Origin: Lentzea kentuckyensis
GTDB lineage: Bacteria > Actinomycetota > Actinomycetes > Mycobacteriales > Pseudonocardiaceae
DNA: 64,000 nt
Reading direction: 5' to 3'
Assembly: GCF_002150765.1 (NCBI RefSeq)
Contig: NZ_MUYM01000038.1
Coordinates: 1 to 64,000 of the forward strand
Part shown: one piece after another, positions 53,804-60,696 of the stretch
How the letters are laid out: each line of letters opens with the position of its first letter
Position numbering within the stretch: the stretch's first letter is position 1
The notes under the pieces: generated by a model
What the model was told of the DNA's origin: nothing
The model's input: only the letters and a program-made list of their open reading frames with translations
Databases searched by the model: none
Made by a program: the position numbers and the translations under genes

Positions 53804-54343
53804 TCACCCCGCCAGCGTGTCGACGGGGTCGGGCTCGAGGTCCAGCTCTGGCTCTGGCTCGTCCAGCAGCACGGGCTCCGGCTCGATCGGGTGCTCCAGC
53901 GCCGGCTCCTCGGCCGGTTCGGGCTCGTCCTCCGTGGGCGGCTCGGCGTCGGGCCGGCCGGCGTCCTTGTCCACGTCGATGTCGTTGAACGAGTCCTTCA
54001 CCTGCACGACGTTGGTCTCGGTGTCGTTGTCCTGGATGGCGACGGAGTTGACCTCCGTGTCGTCGTCGGAGTTGAACGAGTCGTCGATCAGCACTGTGTC
54101 GCGGTCGTCGATGTTGAACGTCTGGTCGATCTGCTGGACCGGACGGTCGTGCACGACCTCGGTGTGGTGCACCTCCCGCACCGGACGGTCGGCCATGATC
54201 AGCTTCGCGTCCCGGATGTCGGCGTCGGTCGCCCCGGACAGGCCGTTGCGTGCCAGCTCCTTCTGCGGGTTCTCGTCGAACGCCTGCTGGGCCTTCGGGT
54301 CCTTCATCATGTTCATCAGGAAGTCGATGAGCTTTTCCAGCAT
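53804..54343 (-). CDS. IniB N-terminal domain protein, acidic
   Basis: 179-aa protein. The first ~50 residues (LEKLIDFLMNMMKDPKAQQA, FDENPQKELARNGLSG) match the IniB N-terminal domain. The rest is very acidic with Asp/Glu/Pro-rich tail and repeated short Asp-Asn-Asp segments (NIDDRDTVLIDD, NDTETNVVQV). Such low-complexity proteins are probably surface or cytoplasmic scaffolds. It lies between a glycine-rich companion and IniA. Confidence 0.75.
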   Translation of the reverse strand: MLEKLIDFLMNMMKDPKAQQAFDENPQKELARNGLSGATDADIRDAKLIMADRPVREVHHTEVVHDRPVQQIDQTFNIDDRDTVLIDDSFNSDDDTEVNSVAIQDNDTETNVVQVKDSFNDIDVDKDAGRPDAEPPTEDEPEPAEEPALEHPIEPEPVLLDEPEPELDLEPDPVDTLAG

Positions 54344-54394
54344 GGTGTCTCCTCACCGAGGAGACCGGCCCCGAGGCGGCGGGGCCGGTCAGCG

Positions 54395-54964
54395 TCAGAT
54401 GGGCAGGTCGAGGTCTTCGAGGACGCTCTCGATCTCGGCGTCGACGTCCAGGTCGAAGTCCTGGTCCTGGTCAGAGACCGCGGTCTGGTCGGCGTCCTGC
54501 TGCGAGAACTGGTCCGAGTCGAGGTCGGCGTCCTGGTCGGCGTCCACGTCCACGTCGGAACGCGCGTCGCCACCGTTGCCGCCACCGGCGTCGGCGTTGC
54601 CGCCGTTGCCCGCGATGCCACCGTTGCCGCCGAGGCCGACACCGCTGCCGCCCGAGGTGCTGCCGAAGTTGACGTTGACCAGACCGTCCTGGTCGATGTC
54701 GCCGCCGGCGCCCCCGATGCCGAGGCCGTTGCCGCCGTCCGCGCTGCCGCCGTCACCGGCCACCGCGATGCCGCCGTTGCCGCCGTCGCCGCCCTCGGTC
54801 TCCGTGACCGTGGTGGTGTCCTGGTCCTGCTTCGCCTCCTGCGAGGAGGTCTGCGGCGCGACCTGAGCCGACTGGACCTGCTGCTCGCTCGCCTGGGTGC
54901 CGTCGGCGTCCAGGTCGGCGGTCAGGTCGGCGAGGAAGGCGTTGAGGTCGATGGGGTTGCTCAT
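54395..54964 (-). CDS. Glycine/aspartate-rich IniB-like protein
   Basis: 189-aa first gene of the ini operon. N-terminal helix NPIDLNAFLADLTADLDADG, a PGRS-like central region of GGNGG repeats (about 60-130), and an Asp/Gln-rich C-terminal segment with DxDxDxD repeats that could bind calcium. Mycobacterial IniB is also glycine-rich. No enzymatic motif. Function unknown; likely a structural or regulatory partner of the dynamin pair. Confidence 0.7.
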   Translation of the reverse strand: MSNPIDLNAFLADLTADLDADGTQASEQQVQSAQVAPQTSSQEAKQDQDTTTVTETEGGDGGNGGIAVAGDGGSADGGNGLGIGGAGGDIDQDGLVNVNFGSTSGGSGVGLGGNGGIAGNGGNADAGGGNGGDARSDVDVDADQDADLDSDQFSQQDADQTAVSDQDQDFDLDVDAEIESVLEDLDLPI

Positions 54965-55107
54965 GTCGGGCTCCTTTGTGTCTGGTCTGCCGGACGACGT
55001 TTCGACCGGCTGCCAACAAAGTTAGGGAGCTCGGAGCCCGTTGCCATCTGGGCGCCTCCCGGTTCGTCACCGACCGCGCACACAGGGATCCGGGCAGCGA
55101 TAGGGGA

Positions 55108-55135
55108 TTCACCCTTGTATTTCGGAAAAGGTGAA
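55108..55135. promoter_or_regulatory. Inverted repeat in ini/Hsp70 divergent promoter
   Basis: TTCACCCTT (55108-55116) and AAAGGTGAA (55127-55135) pair in 8 of 9 positions around a 10-bp spacer, between the ini operon and the Hsp70-like operon (54965-55198). It is a candidate operator for coordinated control of both. Confidence 0.45.
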
Positions 55136-55198
55136 CCACTCCATATGAGACGCACGTGTACTGACGTCCGCCTTGTCCGCCGCTACAGGGGGTGTCCG

Positions 55199-56617
55199 AT
55201 GAACTACCAGATCGGGCTGGATCTCGGATCCACCCGCACAGCAGTCGCCACGTGCCGCGAGGTACCGAGGCTTGAGTCGGTGACCCCGACCGTCGTCATC
55301 GCAAATCCTGATGGCTCTTTGGTCATCGGCGAGGAGGCGGAACGCCGCGCGTCCGCCGACCCGAGCCGCGTCGCCCGCCGGTTCCTGCGCCGCGTCGGCG
55401 ACCCGACGCCGTTGCGACTGGGCGGTGTCGCGCTGAGTGCCGACGTCCTCACCGCGCGTTTCGTCACGCAGCTGCTCGCGCCCCACAACGGCCGCGTCGC
55501 CATCGCGCACCCGGCCTCCTGGGGCCCGCACCGCCTGGAATCCCTTCGGGGAGCCGGACTTTCCGACGTGCTGTTCGTGCCCGCCCCGCAGGCCGCAGTC
55601 GTGGCATACGACGAGCGGGCCCGGCTCGAACCGGGTTCCGTAGTCGCCGTGTACGACCTCGGCGGTGGCGGTTTCGAGGCCGTGGTGGTGCGCAAGCTCG
55701 CCGACTCCTGCGCGCTGGCCGGCCGTCCCGAGGAGGCCGAGGTCGGCGGTCTGGACTTCGACGAGGCGGTCTTGGCGCACGTCGTCGAGTCGCTCGTCGA
55801 GTGGGACTCGCTGGACACCGAGAATCCCGTTGTGCTGGCGGGCGTTGCCGATCTCCGGCGGGCCTGCACGGCCGCCAGGGAACAGCTGTCGTCGGACACC
55901 GAGGTGCGGATTCCCGTTACGGTGCCGGGGATCTCGGTCCGCGAGGTGCGGCTGACCCGGGCCGAGTTCGAGGAGATGATCCGGCCCGCCCTGGCCGAGA
56001 CCACGTCCGCGCTGCTGCGGGCGTTGCAGAACGCCGGGGTGAGCGCCGCCGAACTCGCCGCCGTCCTGCTGGTCGGCGGCGCGGCCCGAACCCCGTTGGT
56101 GACACAGGAAGTCTCCGCGCTGCTCGGCCGTTCGGTGACGCCCGCGTCCGAGGGCATGGTCGCGGTCGGCGCCGCGCTGTCGGCCCGCGTCCGCGAACCC
56201 GCGCCCGAGGTGGCGACCGTCATGTGGTCGCGGCCGCCTTCGCCTCCCGCGCCCGCGTTGCCGCACAAGCGGAAGAAGCTGACCCCGTACATCACCGCCG
56301 CGGTGCTCGCGGCGGCGGTCGGCGGCGGTCTCGCGATGAACACGTACTTCGCGGGCAACGCCACTCCGGACACGACGCCCACCACGACCGCGCCGACGTC
56401 CTCGGAGACGACCGTGGCACCGGTGACCACCACCTACGTCGCGCCGGTCCAGCCTCAGAAGACGGTCGCTCCCCCACCGCCTCCCCCGCCGACGAAGCGC
56501 ACGACGACGACTTCGGTCACGCGGCCGTCGAGCTCGGCGCCGAGCGTCAGCAAGTCGGTCAGCGTCCCGCCGGTGGTGCCCAGCAGCAAGGCCGGTACCA
56601 AGGTGGGTGCGCCATGA
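55199..56617 (+). CDS. Membrane-anchored Hsp70/actin-like ATPase
   Basis: 472-aa protein. N-terminal DnaK-type ATPase fold (about 1-345): phosphate-1 IGLDLGSTRTAVA, phosphate-2 VYDLGGGGFEA and adenosine motif VLLVGGAARTPLV. There is no peptide-binding domain; instead a transmembrane helix (about 364-386) and a Thr/Pro/Ser-rich extracellular tail. Such truncated Hsp70s occur beside ini genes in actinobacteria. Probable role in envelope stress sensing or coupling; overlaps the next membrane protein by 4 nt. Confidence 0.87.
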   Translation: MNYQIGLDLGSTRTAVATCREVPRLESVTPTVVIANPDGSLVIGEEAERRASADPSRVARRFLRRVGDPTPLRLGGVALSADVLTARFVTQLLAPHNGRVAIAHPASWGPHRLESLRGAGLSDVLFVPAPQAAVVAYDERARLEPGSVVAVYDLGGGGFEAVVVRKLADSCALAGRPEEAEVGGLDFDEAVLAHVVESLVEWDSLDTENPVVLAGVADLRRACTAAREQLSSDTEVRIPVTVPGISVREVRLTRAEFEEMIRPALAETTSALLRALQNAGVSAAELAAVLLVGGAARTPLVTQEVSALLGRSVTPASEGMVAVGAALSARVREPAPEVATVMWSRPPSPPAPALPHKRKKLTPYITAAVLAAAVGGGLAMNTYFAGNATPDTTPTTTAPTSSETTVAPVTTTYVAPVQPQKTVAPPPPPPPTKRTTTTSVTRPSSSAPSVSKSVSVPPVVPSSKAGTKVGAP

Positions 56618-57063
56618 CCGCCTTGCCCCCGAGACCTGGGCAGACGAAGTTCCAGCTGGTCAAGGCGCCGAGACCGCGACTGGTGACGGTGTCGGCGTGG
56701 TTGTGGCTGGTTGTGGTGGCCGTGGAGCTGGTGGTGGTCGCGGTCGCGTTCGGCGACGTGCGCGGCTCGCTGGTGGCCGAGGTGGCGGCACGCGGAGTCG
56801 ATCAGTCCACACAGGACAAGGTGGTGCTCGCCGGGCTGGGTGTGCTGCTCGGGCCGGGCGTGCTGGTGGCCTTGGTGCAGCTGGGGGTGCTGCGGGCCTA
56901 CGTCGGCGGGCGGAACTGGGCGCGGATCTTGTTGGCGGTGCTGGGAGTTCTCGGGGTCGTGGTCTCGCAGACGCCGTTGGCGGTGGGGATCGCGGCGGCC
57001 GGGGCTGGGGTGCTGATGTTCCTGCCCAAGGCGAACGCGTGGTTCGCGGGGAGGCGGTCATGA
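56614..57063 (+). CDS. Small multi-pass membrane protein
   Basis: 149-aa protein with about four hydrophobic segments (roughly 26-48, 70-92, 100-118, 121-138) and a basic C-terminus. It starts by ATGA overlap with the Hsp70-like gene and ends in an ATGA overlap with a 66-aa mini-ORF. Its last ~46 codons recur, mutated, just downstream. Function unknown; context suggests part of the envelope-stress operon. Confidence 0.75.
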   Translation: MTALPPRPGQTKFQLVKAPRPRLVTVSAWLWLVVVAVELVVVAVAFGDVRGSLVAEVAARGVDQSTQDKVVLAGLGVLLGPGVLVALVQLGVLRAYVGGRNWARILLAVLGVLGVVVSQTPLAVGIAAAGAGVLMFLPKANAWFAGRRS

Positions 57064-57260
57064 CCGCGATGGCGATGGCCGGTGCGGCGGATCTTGCTGA
57101 CAGTGCTGGGAGTCCTCGGCGCCCTGGCCTCACCGACACCGCCGCCGGCGGGGATCGCGGCGGGCGTGCCGACCTTTCCGCGCAGACCGCCGTGGCCAGC
57201 ACAGGCGTGCCGGCGTTTCTGCCCAACTCGAACACCTGCTCCACGGGGAGACGAAGATGA
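57060..57260 (+). pseudogene. Frameshifted remnant of a gene-junction duplication
   Basis: The 66-codon frame begins MTA, like the LuxR gene, and ends PAFLPNSNTCSTGRRR, like the membrane protein end (LMFLPKANAWFAGRRS). In another frame (from about 57085) RRILLTVLGVLG matches ARILLAVLGVLG of that protein. Thus 57089-57257 is a diverged, frameshifted second copy of 56924-57060 with about 32 extra bp, including a repeated GGCGTGCC. The ATGA overlaps at both ends persist, so ribosomes could still pass through. Confidence 0.7.
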
Positions 57261-58633
57261 CCGCGGCCGCAGCGGAGTTGGCGTGGCGGGAGGGTGACAC
57301 CGCGACGGCGATCGAGACCGCCGACCGGATTCTCACCGAGGGCACGGACCAGGACTGCGTGGCGGCCGGAGTCGCCGCCGCCGCGGCCGCCGCCGATGGT
57401 GCCCTGTTCGACGCCGCCGCACGGTGGCGCGTCATCGCCGGTTCGTTGACGGGCGCGCCTGGTGTCGCCGCGGCGGCACGGGCCGCGCTGGCCGGGTGTC
57501 TGGCCGGCGACCTGGACTCGGCTGCCCGGGATCTCGCCGACGCGCGGGCACGGCTCTCCGGTGCCGCGCCGCGGGGGTTGACGGTGCTGCTCGACGGCGT
57601 GGACGCGGCGCTGGAGGCGGTGCGCGGCGGGTTCGCTCCCGCTGCCCGCCGGCTGGCCGGGCTGGCGGCCGCCACCGTGCCCGCCGACCCGATGGCCGCC
57701 GAGCAGTGGGGTGACCTGGCGATCACCGCGCTGATCGCGGGTGGGCACGACGCGAGCGCCGAGGAACTGCTGATGATGTTCGCGGACCGTCCGACGGCTC
57801 GCCGCCGGTTGCTCACGGCGTGGTTGCACCTGCGAGCGGGGCGGTTGTCCGCCGCCCGCACCGAGATCGCCGCCTGCACCGCGCCGGTGTTGCGCCGGGA
57901 CGCGGTGCTGGCCGCGGCCGTCACGATCGGGCTCGCTCGGCGGGCCGGTGACAAGGACGCGTTGCGGACGACCTGGCGCCGGGTCGCGCCCGTGGTGGCC
58001 GGGGTGGACGTGGAACCGTTGCTGCTGGACGCGTGGGGCGAACTGTCGGCAGGGGCGGGCAGCGCGTTCGAACGCGACACGATCGTCGACGCGATGACCG
58101 CCGCGGTCGCTCGGGTCGACGCCGGGTGGTGCACGGAGACGGACAACTGGTGGCGCGTGCAACGGGCCGTGGTCGCCGGTGACACGTCGGTGGTGGTGGA
58201 ACTGACCGTGGAGCCGCGGGCTTCGGCGGCACGGATGTGGGCGTCGATCCTCGCCGGTGACGTCGATCCCGTCGTGGTGGCCGGGGTCGCCGATCGGCTG
58301 GCACGCGCGGGGCAGCCGTGGGACGCGATGGCGTTGTGCGGTGCCGCGGCCGCGCGGTTGAGCGATCCAGCAGCGGCGCGTGAGTTGTTGAGCACGGGGC
58401 GTGCGTTGCGGGCTCGCATCGGCACCGAACACGACAAGCCGGGCGACGGGCTGTCCAAGCGGGAACGTTCGGTCGGCGAGTTGCTGATGGAAGGCTTGAC
58501 GCACAAGGAGATCGGTGCGCGGCTCTACATCTCGCCGAAGACGGTCGAGCAGCACGTGGCGAAGATCCGGCAGAAGCTGGCGGTGAGCGGGCGGTCCGAG
58601 TTGATGGCGTCGCTGCGCGCCCGACTGGCGTGA
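57257..58633 (+). CDS. LuxR-type HTH transcriptional regulator
   Basis: 458-aa regulator. Long Ala-rich helical (TPR-like) N-terminal region and C-terminal LuxR/GerE HTH (about 397-455: LSKRERSVGELLMEGLTHKE, IGARLYISPKTVEQHVAKIR). No response-regulator receiver. Last gene of the Hsp70-led operon, entered by ATGA overlap from the mini-ORF. By position it is a candidate controller of the divergent ini operon, as IniR is in mycobacteria, though relatedness to IniR is not shown. Confidence 0.87.
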   Translation: MTAAAAELAWREGDTATAIETADRILTEGTDQDCVAAGVAAAAAAADGALFDAAARWRVIAGSLTGAPGVAAAARAALAGCLAGDLDSAARDLADARARLSGAAPRGLTVLLDGVDAALEAVRGGFAPAARRLAGLAAATVPADPMAAEQWGDLAITALIAGGHDASAEELLMMFADRPTARRRLLTAWLHLRAGRLSAARTEIAACTAPVLRRDAVLAAAVTIGLARRAGDKDALRTTWRRVAPVVAGVDVEPLLLDAWGELSAGAGSAFERDTIVDAMTAAVARVDAGWCTETDNWWRVQRAVVAGDTSVVVELTVEPRASAARMWASILAGDVDPVVVAGVADRLARAGQPWDAMALCGAAAARLSDPAAARELLSTGRALRARIGTEHDKPGDGLSKRERSVGELLMEGLTHKEIGARLYISPKTVEQHVAKIRQKLAVSGRSELMASLRARLA

Positions 58634-58660
58634 GGGAGCACCCTCAGTAGGCTGGTGATC

Positions 58661-59332
58661 ATGACTGTTGCCGAGGACCTGGCACCGACGGGCGTGTTGC
58701 GGGCGTCGATCAACCTGGGAAATCCGGTGCTGGCGCGGGGAACGCCCGACGAACCTGCCGGCGTCACGGTCGACATCGCACGGGAGATCGGCGCTCGGCT
58801 GGACCTGCCGGTGCAACTCGTCTGCTTCGACGCGGCGCGCAAGTCGTTCGAGGCGATGACGGCCGGACTGGCCGACATCTGCTTCCTCGCGATCGAACCC
58901 GCGCGGGAGGCGGAGGTCGCGTTCACCGAGCCGTACGTGGTGATCGAGGGCGTGTTCGCCGTGCCGGCGGACTCGGCGATCACGACGGTCGGCGACGTCG
59001 ACCAGCCCGGTGTGCGGATCGGGGTCAAGCAGGGCTCCGCGTACGACCTGTACCTGACGCGGACGTTGCGGCACGCGGTCGTGGTGCGCGGCGACGAGGG
59101 TGTCGAGGTCTTCCGCGAGCAGGAACTCGACGTGGCGGCGGGGATCCGCGAGCCGATGACCGCGTTCGCGGCCGGCAACGACGATGTGCGGCTGATCGAC
59201 GAACGCTTCATGGAGATCCGGCAGGCCGTCGGCACGACGAGGTCCCGGCGGCCCGAGACCGTGCGGTTCCTCAACGACGTCATCACCGAGTTGCGGGAGA
59301 CCGGGTTCATCGCCCGCTCCCTGGGACGCTGA
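58661..59332 (+). CDS. Solute-binding-protein-like (SBP type 3) protein without signal peptide
   Basis: 223-aa protein with the family 3 periplasmic amino-acid-binding fold: LRASINLGNPVL, VTVDIAREIGARL, DICFLAIEPAR, FTEPYVVIEGVFAV and VGVKQGSAYDLYL-like (IGVKQGSAYD). It lacks a signal peptide or lipobox, so it is probably cytosolic, and there are no ABC transporter genes nearby. It may be an enzyme-like or sensing relative. Ends 3 bp before the convergent ketosynthase. Confidence 0.82.
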   Translation: MTVAEDLAPTGVLRASINLGNPVLARGTPDEPAGVTVDIAREIGARLDLPVQLVCFDAARKSFEAMTAGLADICFLAIEPAREAEVAFTEPYVVIEGVFAVPADSAITTVGDVDQPGVRIGVKQGSAYDLYLTRTLRHAVVVRGDEGVEVFREQELDVAAGIREPMTAFAAGNDDVRLIDERFMEIRQAVGTTRSRRPETVRFLNDVITELRETGFIARSLGR

Positions 59333-59335
59333 TCC

Positions 59336-60496
59336 TCAGCCCGGCGGCGCCAACACGACCGCCGAGTTGTGGCCGCCCATGCCGAGCGACGACTTGATCG
59401 TGAGGCCGTCGGCGACCGGCGTCAGCCCGTCCAGCAGTCTCGGATGTGCCGACGCGACCACCGGCGGCGCGGGGATCATCCCGCGGTCGTACCCCATCGC
59501 GGTCACCGCGGCCTCGATCGCCGACGCCGCCCCCTGGCAATGCCCCGTCAGCGGCTTCACCGAGTAGACCTCGGTGTCCGTCCCGAACAGTTGCTCCAGC
59601 AAGGTCGCCTCGGCGGCGTCGCACTGCGCGGTGCCGGGGCCGTGCGCGTTGAGATAACGCACGTCGGCCGCGCTCACCGAGGCGTTGTCCAGCGCGTCGG
59701 TGAAGCACGCGGTGATCTGGTCGAGCCGGGGATCGATCGACGTCACGTGGTAGGCGTCGTGCGACATCGCGCCGCCGAGCGTGACGGCGTACGGACGCGT
59801 CGCACGTCGCGAAAGGACGAACGCCACCGACGCCTCCCCCAGCGTGAAACCCCTGCTGCCTTCCTGGAACGGCCGGCACGCGTCCAGCGGCTCCGCGTCC
59901 ACGATCGCGACGCCGAGCCGGACGAAGTGGGCGACGTTCTCCGGCGTGAGCGAAAGATCCGTCGCGACGAACACGACGTCGTCGACGATTCCCGCGTCCA
60001 GCCACGCCTTCGCGGTGAGCAGACCGGCGTTGCCCGACGCGCACATCGCCGAGACGTTCATCGCGGGGCCATGGAAACCGTATTCCTGCATCAGCGTCGA
60101 CATCGGAGTGGACGGCATCAACGCCAGGTAGTCGTGCACTGGCAGGGTGCCACCGCGCGTGACGTAGAAGTCGCGCCACAGGTCCACTTCGCCCAGTACC
60201 ACCGCGTGCAAAAGGCCGACTCTCCGACCGGGCTGCCAGCCACGGGTGCCCGCGTCCACGATGGCCTCCCTGGCGGCGGCACGCATCGCCTGTGCGAACC
60301 TGCTCGGCCCGTCCGCCGGATCACCGCCCTGGCCGACACACGCCGCCCAGACGGTGTCACCGGGGAAACGGCCCAGCTCAGGAACGACTTCGGCGGCGGG
60401 CTTGCCGCTCACCAGCCCTTCCCACAGCGACTGACGGCTCCAGCCGTATCCGCTGACCACGCCGATTCCGCAGATACCCACACCTCGCGCGACCAT
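59336..60496 (-). CDS. Stand-alone beta-ketoacyl synthase
   Basis: 386-aa thiolase-fold condensing enzyme. Catalytic C152 in SAMCASGN, HGPGTAQCD and GHCQGAAS give a full Cys-His-His triad. GLIGVVSGYG-like N-terminus (GICGIGVVSGYGWS) and GMGGHNSAVVL C-terminus fit FabF-type enzymes. ATG 60496 is chosen for GGGGGAG; the frame extends to 60556. No ACP, AT or reductase is adjacent. It may act with primary or cluster ACPs; function unknown. Confidence 0.87.
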   Translation of the reverse strand: MVARGVGICGIGVVSGYGWSRQSLWEGLVSGKPAAEVVPELGRFPGDTVWAACVGQGGDPADGPSRFAQAMRAAAREAIVDAGTRGWQPGRRVGLLHAVVLGEVDLWRDFYVTRGGTLPVHDYLALMPSTPMSTLMQEYGFHGPAMNVSAMCASGNAGLLTAKAWLDAGIVDDVVFVATDLSLTPENVAHFVRLGVAIVDAEPLDACRPFQEGSRGFTLGEASVAFVLSRRATRPYAVTLGGAMSHDAYHVTSIDPRLDQITACFTDALDNASVSAADVRYLNAHGPGTAQCDAAEATLLEQLFGTDTEVYSVKPLTGHCQGAASAIEAAVTAMGYDRGMIPAPPVVASAHPRLLDGLTPVADGLTIKSSLGMGGHNSAVVLAPPG

Positions 60497-60696
60497 ATCC
60501 AGCTCCCCCACACCGAGGGCCGACACCTCTGTCACGAGGATAACGGTGTAAACCAACCCCTAGCGGACATCATTCATTCGTCCACAATGGACATTGAGCC
60601 CTGACCACCGGGCGGATCCGGCGACCGGATATAACGGCACACCATGTTCACGCCGGACAGATGCGGCTTCGGTCAAGTGTGTAGTAGGACTTCACG

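Noticed and set aside
54560..54790. GC-rich CCGCCGTTGCCGCC repeats as a non-coding repeat array
   Set aside because: They are the minus-strand codons for GGNGG repeats of the IniB-like protein.
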